Below, one piece after another: positions 10,169-21,913 of a DNA stretch of 31,894 nt. Location of the stretch: positions 1 to 31,894 of the forward strand of contig MVAQ01000236.1 in assembly GCA_014825775.1 (NCBI GenBank), given 5' to 3'. A program made the position numbers and the translations under genes. This DNA comes from Krasilnikovozyma curviuscula. Taxonomy: Eukaryota > Basidiomycota > Tremellomycetes > Cystofilobasidiales > Mrakiaceae. The notes under the pieces were generated by a model that saw nothing but the letters and a program-made list of their open reading frames with translations, was not told where the DNA came from and made no database searches. How positions within the stretch are numbered: position 1 is the stretch's first letter; every line of letters begins with the position of its first letter.

Positions 10169-11788
10169 ATGGCTTTCGCTCTCATATCAGCAGTATCGAG
10201 GAAAGCGATACCACGGTCTTCATTAAGAATATCAGTATCATCAACTTCTCAGAGGATACCTGCAATCTGTCTGTCGACGGTCCAAACCTCCGTTCGATCC
10301 ATCTCGTCCACCTCGAACTCAGCATCAGCAGCTGCGACCGCAACATCACCAGCACCAACTCCCACACAGCTCGAATCACCTTTTGCACCATCGGCTTCAT
10401 CTGCCATAGCTGACCAGTTGAAATATGAGCTCGATCTGGTGCGGTCAGATATCCTCATGCTCCTGGCCAGTGGACTCGAGAGCTTGGACAGCGTAGCCAA
10501 ATACTACTTCATGTCAGATGGTGAGGGAACACCACCTGGTTTCTTTCTTTTTGGCAGCATTGTTCTAACCAAAGTTTATCCGTAGGTAAAGCGCTGAGAC
10601 CTCGGTTGGTTCTTCTCATGAGTCTGGCTACCAACGGTCTCTCCCCAACGTATCCAAAAGTCCTTGCTAAGGCGGAGAATTCTCAGTTTCAGAACGAGTC
10701 AGTTGCGAAACGGAGAGATGTACTGAATGACGAGAACCCGGCCATGCCTGAGACTAGAGAAGGAGGTGATTTCTCAAACGTGTGGAAGCCCACCATATCG
10801 CAACCAACTTCCACCACTACCCGTACTCTTCCATCACTTGCGAACCCAGAAACAGATGCGACAACATACTCCCCAACACTATCGACTTCAACAACCGTCC
10901 TCCCAACTCAGAGAAGATTAGCAGCACTCACCGAAATCATCCATGCGGCTTCACTACTACACGACGATGTTATCGACGGCTCACCAATGAGACGAGGCGT
11001 ACCATCAGCACCATCAGCTTTCGGAAACAAGTTCTCAATTCTCGCAGGTGACTTTCTACTGGGTCGAACATCCGCCAACCTGGCGCGACTGCAGAACCCG
11101 GAGGTTGTCGAGTTGATGGCTACTGTCATCGCCAACCTCGTGGAAGGCGAAGTGATGCAGTTGGAAGCTACTCAGAACCCTGAAACAGTTCCAACGAAGG
11201 AGGGCTTCGAATTCTACTTAAGAAAGAGTTACATGAAGACGGCCAGTTTGATGGCGAAGAGCTGTAGGGGTGCCGTTTGCTTGGGATCAGGTGGGGATAA
11301 GAACGATGTTGATGCAGAAGAATGGATAAAAGACCTTGCTTATGCATATGGTAGGAATCTCGGAATTGCGTTCCAGGTATGTCTGCCTTTCGTTTCTCTT
11401 GTGAGCTTGCTGAGCTCACCTAATCTCTTCATCTTAGCTTGTCGATGACATGCTCGACTTCTCAACCTCGCCAGAAGCCGTTGCTCAACTCGGGAAACCC
11501 TCTTCAGGTGCAGATCTCCAGCTTGGGTTGGCGACAGCACCGCTGCTCTACGCTTGGGAAGTCCATCCTGAACTAGGACCTTTGATCGCACGGCGGTTCA
11601 CCAACGAAGGAGATGTCGAGCTGGCCAAGAAGTGCGTTGAGAACAGCGATGGTTTGGAGAGGACCAAGAAGTTAGCGATGGAGTATGCGGAGGCTGCGCG
11701 CAAGGTCATTGTTAATGGTTTGCCAAAGAGCGAGGCGAGGGATGAATTGGAAAGGATTACCGAAGGAGTAGTCGCTAGATGTCGGTAG
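10169..11788 (+). CDS. COQ1: Mitochondrial polyprenyl diphosphate synthase for ubiquinone side chain
   Basis: The enzyme elongates allylic diphosphates with isopentenyl diphosphate to make the polyprenyl tail of coenzyme Q in the mitochondrion. Three exons (10169-10520, 10586-11376, 11438-11788) give 497 aa. The N-terminus is rich in Arg, Ser and Ala without acidic residues for about 50 residues, as in a mitochondrial presequence. GKALRP, the substrate-binding start of the prenyltransferase fold, is at 118-123. The first Asp-rich motif DDVID is at 244-248, followed by MRRG. The second, DDMLD, is at 384-388 after FQLV. Both DDxxD motifs are intact, so the enzyme should be active. About 85 Ser/Thr/Pro-rich residues (about 143-225) separate GKALRP from RRLAALTEIIHAASLLHDD. 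This is an insertion in a region that also varies in other fungal Coq1 proteins. The chain length made cannot be read from the sequence with certainty. Confidence 0.95.
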
Positions 11789-12015
11789 GCGGATCCATTA
11801 TGGAAGTACTAGAAACTTTCGTTGCTTATGTTTTTGAAAGCAAGCAATGCTTCTGCGCCCGTTTCGAGGTCAGCCTGCCGGCGGCGCCACCTCGCACAGC
11901 AAGAGTCAAACATCATCATCATCGCCCCTGAAAAAAAAGTTAGATCTTTCATTGTAACGACATTGCAATCTGAACAAATCATCTTCTTGAGATTCTTTCA
12001 TGACCAACAACAGCG

Positions 12016-12638
12016 ATGCCCCTTCCTTTGGGTGAGTGAGCCAAGAGCTGCTGTTCTGGTGCAGAGTGGAAAAGGATCTAATCCACCTACCTTGAAACAT
12101 TTTGATCCAAACAAGGGACTATATTCAAGGAATCCTTTTCTTTGTCATATTTGGAGGTGTGATCTGTCAGTGTTTCTGCTCATTCATCCATTCACTCCCT
12201 TCTTCCTTAGTTCTCTTCCTCCTATCGTCCTCTTGCTTGAATTGATAATGACCAACGACTCGATGTTACGCACCTCCGTTCGACTCATACAGACGCCATC
12301 TTCAAATACCAAGGAGCTGCTGCTCAAGGGGTGGAGGCTACTAAGAAGTCGTTGTCTGATAAGGGCTTCACCATCGATGCCAACGGCATCACGGTCAAGA
12401 CGAATGCTCGCCCCGTCGAGAGAGAGGACTACATTAACCAAACATCCAAGTGAGCACATATCTACCAATATTATCCGGCTTCCTTTTAGAAGATGGCTAG
12501 TGACTTGCAATTGACTACTTGGCCGCTTCCAGGGCGTTCTTGGATGGCGGTAAACGGATGGCAAAATCTGGGGTAATGTCGTTTGGTAGTGGGAATCCTT
12601 CGTCATCTTCAGATGCTAAAGATAAGAAGCAGAAGTGA
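12016..12638 (+). CDS. Small conserved-looking protein of unknown function (92 aa)
   Basis: I do not recognise the family. Exons 12016-12031, 12293-12449 and 12533-12638 give 92 aa, in frame throughout. The second exon encodes a helical, Ala/Lys-rich segment (DAIFKYQGAAAQGVEATKKS) and then a mixed segment with NGITVKTNARPVEREDYINQ. The third encodes FLDGGKRMAKSG and a Ser-rich, Lys-rich tail. There is no signal peptide or membrane segment. The start is uncertain. ATG 12016 is the only nearby start giving the right phase into exon 2, but an earlier ATG at 12000 in another frame makes an 11-codon frame that overlaps it. Alternatively, a small unseen exon lies in the 261-nt first intron. The region lies 227 bp downstream of COQ1 and converges on the PARP-finger gene. 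Confidence 0.6.
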
Positions 12639-13019
12639 AGAGTTCGGGTTTGTTTTGGGAGAGGTCAAGGCATGTACATAGGTGTTCAGCAAGCACGACA
12701 GAGAAGGAACGAAGTTAGCATTTGACACAAAAACTGCCTATATTTATCTGCACCTTCTTAGAAGAATCCTTAAATAGCTGGAGGATGTGCAGTAATTGGA
12801 CAAGGTGGCATGGGGTTGAGGTCGAGAAAGAGAACGCTTGCCGCAGCTACTGCTTGCTTAGACTGAAAGTCGTTCCAAATACGTCAGCACTACCCCTACA
12901 ACGAAGTAAGGTATGCAGGATAGCGAACAAAGCTTTATACTGTCCAGTAAATAGTAGTAGTTTGATTGATTTCAAAGACCGTCGCAATGTGCCGCTCTGG
13001 CACCTTTGTTCCTTCACAC
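12639..13019. other. Convergent intergenic region
   Basis: The gap of 381 bp lies between the ends of the 92-aa gene and the PARP-finger gene and should hold two 3' untranslated regions. The plus-strand open frame 12722-13108 overlaps the minus-strand last exon and shows no family feature. No RNA gene or repeat was recognised. Confidence 0.4.
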
Positions 13020-14965
13020 CTAATCTTCAGGCTCAGACTTGTAAGCTTTATTATCTGCTCCATCATCGTCATCATCATCGTCACCTTCGTGGTCGGATTC
13101 CTCCTTGATAGCGGCCTGGCAATCAGCAAAAGTCAGTTAGAAGTTGCTCTGCAAACATTGAGTAAGATCAGAGAAGCATAGCCTTACTTTAGCAGCTGCT
13201 CTTTTGGGAGCTTTGGCACGGCGGGGAGGGGGCTGACAAAAGCGTGCAAGTGTGAGGAGTCAGGTCAAAAGTGGGTGTGTCGATCTCGACGATCAGACGC
13301 GGTGGTGTATTGACAACAGGTGGGAAAAAGACTTACGGGAGACTCGGATTCCTAAAATGTAAAGAGAAACGATTTAAAATTTCATGATCAGTGACCATTT
13401 TTCTATATCAGGAACCGACAGTGACGGAAAATTTAAACTGCTCACCTCCTTCGTTATTTTACTAGTACCTTTCTTGGCTTTCTTCTTGGTAGGTTGCTAT
13501 AATTCGCGAAATATTGCCACAGAGCAAAGAAGAAAGAGTAAGCAGATGAGGTACAAGAAGCAAGGGAAGGATGTGTGTTCATTCTCACCTCCTCTTCATC
13601 AGTCTCCACAGCTTCTTCTTCTTCTTCTTCCTCACTATTGTCTTTCTCGTCCCCTTTCTTCCCTTTATTTTTATTCAAAGCTGGCTTCTTCTGGAGAGCG
13701 GCGTTCTTCTTAGGCTTGATGTTCCCTTCCTCCTCCTCACCTTCACCATCTTCCTGCTTGACCTTCTTGGAACGACTTCGTTTTTTCTTCGCAGGTTTGA
13801 CATCTTCGTCTTCGCCATCTTCTGCCTTAATTTCAGATTTTTTCTTTGGTGAACGAGCTGGGATGAGATGCAAGAAAGCAGGAGGGACTGTCAGCTCGCA
13901 ACGGAAAGGAAGGGGGGTGGCGTGAGATGGCACACGAACGAACCTTTCTTTGGGAGAGGTTCACCATCAGAATCAAATTCGGGTTTCGCCTGCCAGGAAA
14001 AAAGGAAACAGTCTATGTGTAAGCTATGAAAGTTGACGGAAACGGTTTGCGCCAGCACATGATGCTGCTACAAGTGGACGATGAGTCTGACCTTAGCTGA
14101 TTCTGGGATATCTTCCTCAGCGACTAAGAAACAACATCAGAAATAACTCTTATACGTATCAATGCTGATCTCCAAAATAAGTGAGTGGGAAGACATAACG
14201 TACTTTCACCTCTCTCGAAAGCAGTAGCAACTTTTGCTTGAAATTCTTCTCCAATTTCCTCAAATCCATCTAGCTCAGACTTTAGCAGTCGAAAACTCTG
14301 GTCAGTAATCACCTTGGGGTCCACAATGAAGGGCACACATACAGCATCTTCACCGATCTCTTTTTTGAGATTTTGCAAGACTTTCATGGTGCAGCAGCCT
14401 GATCACGGAATAAGAGACAAGTGGAAAGTACTGTTCAACGTTACGTCCAACATTCTGATTAGAAACAGATGACTCACCCCAGTGTCGCCTAACATCCATC
14501 AAAAGGTTGGTTTTGATATCAGCGACCATTCGAAATGGGGAAAGAAGCCAGGATCAAGGCCATGATAGAGAAGATATCTCACATACCACTGGAAGCTGGT
14601 GTTTCCCTGAATCTCGACAACGACTCCGAGTCTCAGCTCGCCTTTCTGAATCTTGGTACCTATTATGAGAGTACAGAGATTGAGCTATCAACAAAGCATC
14701 TAGATTCTAAAAGATAATAGTTCTTACCTTTGCATGGCATTGGGCCTTGTTATATGAAAGGGAAGATTGAGTATCAGCTTGGTTGCTCCTTCGAAAGGGA
14801 AATCAGGCTCGAGGAGTAGATGTAAGGGAAGATTGTCGTTCGTACCTTTACAGCCAGCCCTATTAGTGGACGACACTTCAATCTTGAGAACAACAATGAA
14901 AGGGGAATCAGTCTTCTTTTGGAAGAGAGAAGGGGGACTGTACAGCTTCTCACTCTATAGGGCAT
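13020..14965 (-). CDS. PARP-type zinc-finger protein with charged nuclear-type tail
   Basis: PARP-type fingers bind DNA nicks and ends. Thirteen minus-strand exons (14965-14954, 14882-14846, 14745-14728, 14659-14587, 14488-14478, 14398-14204, 14123-14092, 13989-13944, 13857-13589, 13496-13446, 13351-13337, 13232-13188, 13115-13020) give 299 aa. Residues 1-54 form the finger: MPYRIEVSSTNRAGC, then Cys15, Cys21, His49 and Cys52 (HWGC) as the C-C-H-C ligands, with KGELRLG between. Residues about 55-115 are a helical domain (MKVLQNLKKEIGEDAVCVPF and following). The rest is disordered: Lys-rich runs (KKKRSRSKK), blocks of Glu, and a C-terminal poly-Asp patch, typical of a nuclear protein. There is no catalytic PARP, WGR or BRCT domain. 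Four exons are 11-18 nt long. The gene is divergent from YPP1, 257 bp away. A single-protein nick sensor or repair accessory factor is plausible but unproven. Confidence 0.85.
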
Positions 14966-15222
14966 GTCGCTCGAGCTGGAGAAGTCAAATTAGAAATTCA
15001 ATAACAAGTAGGAAGAAAGACAGGAAGAGATGAAGCTGAAAAACAGTCTGTGGGAGTCGAGGTAATGTGAGGGAGAAAAATGGGTTCAGATTGACCTGAT
15101 CTGGTTCGAGCTGTCTCTGGGAGGGATGCGAAGAGCCACATCTTCGAAATTCGCCTCTCCCTTCCCAAAAACACAGTCTCCCTTCTCTACAACCCCTACC
15201 TCCCTGTCGCCGTCAGACTGAG
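14966..15222. promoter_or_regulatory. Compact bidirectional promoter (PARP-finger gene / YPP1)
   Basis: The two start codons are 257 bp apart and face away from each other, so both promoters must fit here. The open frame at 15086-15319 on the minus strand only antisenses the first YPP1 exon. Confidence 0.5.
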
Positions 15223-18200
15223 ATGGCAAATACAGCCAAGTCGACGCATTACTCGAACCAGTTCTTCGTGCTACTTGAGCAGGGCCCCTGGACTGATGCA
15301 GCACCAGCTTCATCAGCAAAGCTCGAGAAGGTCAGCTGGAGCGAGATTGTTAGGAAAGGTTCGAAATACGGAGGACTTGAAGGTGAGTAGCATATATACA
15401 CATCCTTTCCTCAGTCAGTTCAGAAGGGGTGGAAATGTCGTCGTTGTCGTGTAGTCAAAGCAAAGGGGAAAAGTCGACGGCGTCATCAAACAGAGAGGCT
15501 CACGTTCGTTCACTCTGTTTTCTCGTTTCGTTAGCTGGGAAGCTTGTTCAAGATTTGTTATCAGTCTCACTAGCCCTGTTACCAAACCCAATCTCAATCG
15601 ACTCGACATCCCAGCAGCAGTCCTCATCGTCCATATCCCAGCTCGACGGCGATTCACAATCCCTCACTCTCGCAGATCATTGGGACAGGGTCTCTATTCA
15701 AGCAGAACACTCGGCTGAACTCGAATCATGTCTCAAGAGCGTCAGCGATATACTAAGCAAGTACCAAGGGACTAGCGAAAAGGGGGACGTTGGAAAGACG
15801 GTCAGTGCAATCACAGGGAATCACCTCCAAGCAATCTCACGCATGCTGTTTACTAACTGGCATTCCTTGAGCTGACTTTAATAGGCTTGCTTGCTACTGA
15901 AGTCGTACATTTTGCATGCACAGGGCAAACTGGCTGAGTCGCTGGCGATTCTTGAGGGCTCGGTAAACTGGGCTGTCGTCGAAGGCTCGAAGAAGAGTAA
16001 AGAGACTGGTGAACCGAAGGAAAATGTGTGGGATAAAGCGTGGGGGCTTGGTGTAGCTGGAATCAGAGGCAAGGTCCTCCAAGGTAAAGAACTTCTCGCG
16101 CTCTGCAGTTGTCCGGTGGTTTAACTAAGGCTTCCCTCGACGTCCTCGGCTTGCTGTTTCTTTTGGCAGGAATTGCATATGAGCTCATCGGCTCTCAAAA
16201 TAATACAGCAACAAGTTCTGCCCTTCAATCATACAGAGAGGCCATTTACCTCGCTCATCTCTTGTATCCAGTCTCCTCGGCCAGCCCAAACTCCTCAAAA
16301 TCAAACACCACCCCCAATTTCACCCAGCATCGCGAAGTTGCTCGCTGGATAGAGCGAGCAGCTTTCAGAGGATCAATCATCTCATCAAGTGATTCCAGCC
16401 TGTCAAAGGACTCTTGGTGGTGGGTTCAGACATATGTCTCGCTGTCCATCAGCTCTTGGGCGCCCACATTCAGGTCAGAGAGGAAAAAAGTGATCTGGAT
16501 ACTATACCTCACTCTCCTAGAAAAGTATCATAAAACTATTTTCTGCAGCGAAGTCACCGCGACCGCTGTATCAGCAAACGGCCTCAACGGATCCTCATCG
16601 CAGAACCAGCACTTGCCTACATCCAACTCATGGGTTATCCTGCCTCCAACGCTCTCGGTCCCCCCAGCGCTGACACTCCAATCCCACCTTCTTCCACTTC
16701 TCCCCCACATTCTGAACCAAACCATCCTTTCCTCACCCTTCCCCCAAGCATCCTCCTCCTCACCCTTCCTCCCAACCCTTGTCAACACGCTCCTCACACT
16801 CTGGACTCACACCAAGGAATCTCTACCGTTAGCAAAGGCACTCGAGAAGCTCTTCCTCCGCGCAATCGAGAGGTCGTACCACTCGCGTCCAATCATGCGT
16901 GGCCTCATCAGAGTGACGTCCCGTAGGGGCGAAATGGAAGCGCCGGCCAAGTGGGTCAAGACCTACGTCTCCATCGAGTCTAAGGCGAGGGAAACGCATT
17001 CTGTGGAAGGCATGGAGACGGATGCGACGTGGACTAAGACACTGCTGTTGGGTGCGAAGGTGCTCGCTGGTGTTGGGGAGTGGAATGAGGCCGTCAAGCT
17101 GGCAAACCTTGCGAAAGAGGTTGGGGTGGAGGCGTTCAGAGGAGAGGTTGAAGGTGCATTAGGGATTTTGTACGGTGGAATGTCTGAGAAAGGTGAATAC
17201 AGTCTCTGCTGAGCTTCATTCAGGCGCTAGTGACGCTGACTGACGCACATTTCTTGTCGCGGTCTTCGGCAGATCAATCGGTCTCGGATCGACCTGGTCT
17301 TCAGCAAGAATCTCTCTCTCACTTGATGAAAGGGGTTGCCCTTTTACCGAAGTCACCTTCACTGCATTACGCCTTGGCTTATCAAGAAGCCTCCTCTCTG
17401 CTTATCGACGAAGCCATCACATCAGTCAAGTCGGCTCTTGAGCTCGATCCTGGAATGGTCCGTGGATGGCATCTCCTAGGACTCCTCCTGACAGCCAAAG
17501 GTGACTGGAGTGGTGCCAAAGAGATACTAGAAGTCGGGTTGGAAGCGTGGGATGATACCGTGCTGGACCAGGACAAAGAGACATTACCTGCTATCGCTAC
17601 AGGTTCGGGTAGTCTTGCCGATAACGGTGTCTTAATCAAGGACTTCGCAACAACCAAGATTGCTCATAATGATCATTCATCATCACCCTCAGCCGAAATT
17701 CTGGACATCGCACCGTCCTTCCCCTCCTCAGCAGCGTTCACCACTTCTCTTGAAATCTTCAAGTACTTCTCCTCCACTCAAATTTCATCCTCACTCTCGA
17801 CTGCCATTGAAACTAGTATCATCTACCCTCTCCTGACACCACCCGAGCGACTTGAAGAAATCCTTCAGCTCCGCATGACGAGGAACGTCCTCATTGAGCG
17901 CCTCGAGGGACCTGAAGTCGCCCTGACTGAACACGAGGACCTGTTCCACTTCTTCTCGGAGCGTGTCGGATCGGCTATCGTGCTGACATCTAGTGTCGGA
18001 GAGATGAGCGCGCGAGGGTCTAGTTTAGATTCCCCTCGACTGACGTCAACAACGTTGGCGATATCGAATGGTGCTGCTATTACGCCGGTCAATGGAAGTG
18101 AGGTAGCTGGGACGGCTTCAGCTGAAGATATTGTTGAAGTTTTGGTTGACGGTACGTTACTCTCATCCCACGTCGATGTTCGAAAATTTATTCTGACGGG

Positions 18201-19309
18201 CGAAAACCACCTTCCATAGTCGTCCCACCATCGCCAGAGCCTGGTTTAGTTCCCCAACAGAGTCTCTTGACGCGAGCCAGATCCAACACCCCATCGCTGA
18301 CCTTCCCCTTAAAGGGTGGGCCTTCTAACTCTGGAGATGGAATATCTGTCAGGTCGCTAGGAGGCGGACGGAAACAGCAACAGGATAGCACTCAAGGATC
18401 TTCAGTAGGGAAGAAAGCTAGATTCTTGCCGAAGCACATACATGTTGGGAAAGGACAACCCGGTGGAAGGTCCCTCAGTGTGGGACCTCACAACAAGCTC
18501 GGTAATATCGTTGTCATACACCCTGAGCCTCGTTATTGATTCTAACAACCTCGGTTTTCTAAATCAGGTGGTTTCGAAAACGGTCTCCACGTGAATGGGA
18601 GCCGTACAATCTCAAACGCCTCTTCCATTCACTCGCGACAATCACGTGCCGTCTCACCAGCTAACTCACTCTATAAAGGAGCAGATAGCTCGTTTTCTAA
18701 GTCGACAACAATGTCGCCCCCTCCACCGGCACCTGAAACTGCCGCTGAAGCGTCAAGTAGGACGCCAAGGGAGACAAGGTTGCTCAGTGATTTGTGGTTG
18801 ATGAGTGCAGCGACGTTCAGGAGAATGGGTCGATTGGAGCAGGCCCGAGTCGCAATCCAGGAAGCTGAGAACATGGATATCTCCAATCCGGAAGTTTGGG
18901 TTCAGGTGAGTAACTCCCAATCAAGAAGAAGTGTGCTTCCCAAATGGTGATGCCATATTGTACTTTCTAGCTTGGTCTCTTGCTTACAATTGAAGGATCA
19001 CCTCAAGAAGCACAAACAGCTTTCTCAAAAGCACTTTTGTTCGACGGTACTCACGCCGGTGCTCTGGTCTACCTCGCACGACACTACCTCGGATCTCCAT
19101 CGACAATCGGCCTGGCACACGGAATCCTCAACTCGTTCACCCAAGGCTTTGGGTGGAACGTACCAGAAGCTTGGTTCTATCTCGCACAAGTGTGTAAAGC
19201 ACAAGGAGGAAGGGAAGAGCGAGAGAGGGAATGTCTGATGTTTGCGCTGAAGATGGAGGAGAGCAGGACTGCGAGGTCGGTCAAGACGGCGTTGGTGAGA
19301 TGGAGTTGA
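15223..19309 (+). CDS. YPP1: TPR protein of the YPP1 / TTC7 family (PI4-kinase recruitment)
   Basis: Ypp1/TTC7 links the membrane anchor Efr3 to the PI4-kinase Stt4 so that PI4P is made at the plasma membrane. Eight exons (15223-15382, 15424-15800, 15885-16083, 16170-17192, 17273-18151, 18220-18501, 18568-18905, 18971-19309) give 1198 aa. TPR-type helix pairs are seen mid-protein (SLHYALAYQEASSLLIDEAI and ALELDPGMVRGWHLLGLLL, about residues 620-660). A further set lies at the C-terminus (LWLMSAATFRRMGRLEQA, EVWVQLGLLLTIEGSP, AWFYLAQVCKAQGGREER), as in TTC7. Between them lies a Ser-rich low-complexity linker (about residues 860-1010). The first intron is only 41 nt in the phase-consistent model. 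The better-looking acceptor at 15454 breaks the frame. Naming rests on TPR arrangement and length, not on an alignment. Confidence 0.8.
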
Positions 19310-19607
19310 TGAAGATCCCCAAATCCACATACAAATCAATATTCTCATTATTTCTCGCTTTCGAGGTTGTAGCTGGTGTATACTGCTGGCGTGTAGGTTC
19401 TAATTTATATCCTGCATTTTTACATGCCTTCTTTCCAAGAGGCTGTGATTGAAAGCATAACGGTTCCTGGAATGTGAGTATTCACCAGCGTTTGATGGTA
19501 TAGTCAGCTTCGTGCAGAATAGATAATCTCCTCGAAACGCGTCCGCTCACTGAGCGCTAGCGCGCGTCCCTCCAGGCAGTGTCCTTCGAACCAGGAGGAA
19601 AGTACAA

Positions 19608-21769
19608 ATGGCGTCTCGAAAGACGAAACCGTCCTTCCTCGTCTCAGGGAGAGTCGCCAAGCCCTCACCAGTAGAACCGACAGCAACCCATGAACCCTTA
19701 CCACCTCCGCAGCCCAAACTTCTCCCTCCTGATGAAATTTTGGACTGGATCACAAACTTGCTGGAATACACAACCCAACCACCAGACCCGCTGTTCATAT
19801 CTGAGAAAGGGTATGATCCTAGCAAGGAGCTGAGCTTAGTTGATATCGAGAGGTAGGTTCACCGGCTTCTATCGTTGGTAGGGCGTGCTTCTAATCTCGT
19901 CGAGTTTCTTTTGCAGGTTGTGTGAGGGACCTTTCCATTTCGTTCTGACTTCTTTATCACATCTGGTGCTACCTCCCAAAGCAATAAGTCAGATGAGGAT
20001 TAGTCTGCATTAGTAAGTCTTGTTCCTCAGTTGCTTCGTTGCGATTCTAACGAAATGAGACCTGCCAGTCTTCAATCGACCAACAAGCTCTCACTACCGA
20101 CCCAACAGCTCCTCTTCCCCTCAGAAACTGCGTACTCAAAGTATCTCAGATCCCTGTCTGAACTCTCAAAACTAGAGAAGCAGTATGCGGATCTTCAGCA
20201 AGCGCTGAGTGTAGCACTCAAAGACAAACCCAACATTGACCCTCGTCGGTTGATCGCAGCTAGAGCTGAATTGGCCGTTGCGACGAGTTTATTCAAGGCT
20301 GGAGATGAGTGGTGTAGGAATATTGAGAGGCTGGAAGGACTTTACAAAGAGGCTAAAAGGAGGGAGGAAGAGTGTAGGAAGAATGCCCTTGGGGGCCATC
20401 AACACGAGGTGAGCTCTATTCCTGTACTTATTTTTTCTTATCTAATAAGATTTCAATACTGTGTCCCCAGTCCTTTGTCAGGTCTGAATTGCAAATGCTC
20501 GCGCAACAACTCACCGGAGCAGACGATATCGCGCTCTCGAATACATCAATTTCTCTACCTCTTCTGGTGAACAGCCTCCTTCGCTCCATCCATGAGCTAG
20601 AGAACCAACTCAAGTAAGCTGGCACCGGCTGCGATGCGCGCTGATGACTGACAGATACCTTTCTTCCGTCTTCAGACTCGACCTGTCTGACGTGCCTAAA
20701 CGAGATCCCTATCGCCACCTAAGTAAAGCCCTGCATCAACTGAGAAGTATACAAGTTCAAAACTCTAAACAACAGGAAGTGAACGCTACTGCTGACGCGC
20801 GACTGGAAAAGCTATTGAAGTCGAAATATCCGGACAATGCCGTGAAGCAAGATGAGATGCGGTACGTCAACCTTGAGCGACATGTTTTTGGCGGCCAAGC
20901 GCAGACTAAACGTTCTTCATGCCGGGACTCTCGCTTTGTCAGGAAACGTATACGTTCTCAAGCTAGATCTAGGTTGATTGCCAGTCTCTCGCCTTCTCCC
21001 TCACCGCACTCCGTCGAAGACCGCTCAAACAAACTCGTAAGAATCTCCGATTACGTTCTTGCTTTCCTACGCTGAACTGAGAAAACCCATCTTTCTCTCA
21101 CCCAGGTGGAAACACATGCCCACCTCTCTTTGCTCCTCAAAACATCCGTCGCGCTCCGACAGAAATGCAAGGACCTCGCTACCACTCTCACGCTCGAACA
21201 GTCGCAATCTGAATCTCTCGCCAAAGAAGTGCACGACGGTGCTGCTGTTTCGAAAGAATGGGTTGCGAAGGCTGTTGAAGCGATGGAAAAGCTTCATTGG
21301 GCGGAGCCGATGACAAGGTGAGTCTTCCATCCGTGATGCGGCCGAGTAGAGACGGATTACCAATCCTACTCTCATTGATCAGGGCAACCACAGGTTCTGA
21401 TAATCAGCGAATTTCGGACCATGTCGACGCTGTTCATGCACCGATCGGAACTTCAAGAATTGGTCTAGTCAAACGGGTTGTGGATATACTGGGTGAATGT
21501 CAGTGTTCCCCATGCTCTGGCAGCAAAGTACCAGACCAGTTGAACCCATTCTCTTTTCTTTCTCAGCCTATCCGCCTCCTACACTAATAAAATACAACAT
21601 GATATCCTCTGAGACTATCGAAACGGCTGGGATGGCCCATCAACAGTTTGAAGACACTACACGGTCTAGACTGAGCGATCTTCTGACTGAGATGGACAGT
21701 TCTATTCCAATTCTACAGAAGAGGGTGGACATTTTCATCAAGGAAAAAAAGCGATTCATTAGAGGATAG
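19608..21769 (+). CDS. Coiled-coil protein, possible augmin subunit HAUS5
   Basis: Nine exons (19608-19852, 19917-20012, 20069-20408, 20471-20613, 20676-20861, 20943-21036, 21106-21317, 21383-21492, 21567-21769) give 542 aa. After a Pro-rich start, residues about 41-110 form a small globular domain: PPDEILDWITNLLEYTTQPP, then LVDIERLCEGPFHFVLTSL and a basic amphipathic helix ending in MRISLHYLQ. The rest is mostly Leu/Lys/Glu/Gln-rich coiled coil. The N-terminal order (ILxWL helix, then IxxLCxG with an aromatic-rich helix and a second basic helix) resembles what I remember of plant AUG5 and animal HAUS5. Those are subunits of augmin, which branches spindle microtubules by recruiting gamma-tubulin. 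That match is by pattern only. A kinetochore or spindle-pole coiled-coil protein is the main alternative. The gene sits 299 bp downstream of YPP1 on the same strand. Confidence 0.65.
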
Positions 21770-21913
21770 CGATAAACAACGTCATAACTTCATTTTGTTG
21801 CGATTGCGATGAAGTTCCCAGAAAAGTAGCAATGTAGCGCATTTTATTAGCCCAAGCAGTCAAAGACCAAGCACGAACGGTACTTCATCTAATCATCAAT
21901 CTCGCCGATCCAA

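Noticed and set aside
13575..13925. Plus-strand open frame rich in Ser and Phe
   Set aside because: It is the antisense shadow of the Lys/Glu-rich tail of the PARP-finger gene.
14478..14529. ATG at 14529 as start of the PARP-finger gene
   Set aside because: It stays in frame with the HWG codons but would delete the finger. The GTATGT donor at 14586 and GTTAG acceptor at 14489 remove it as intron and restore the C-C-H-C ligands.
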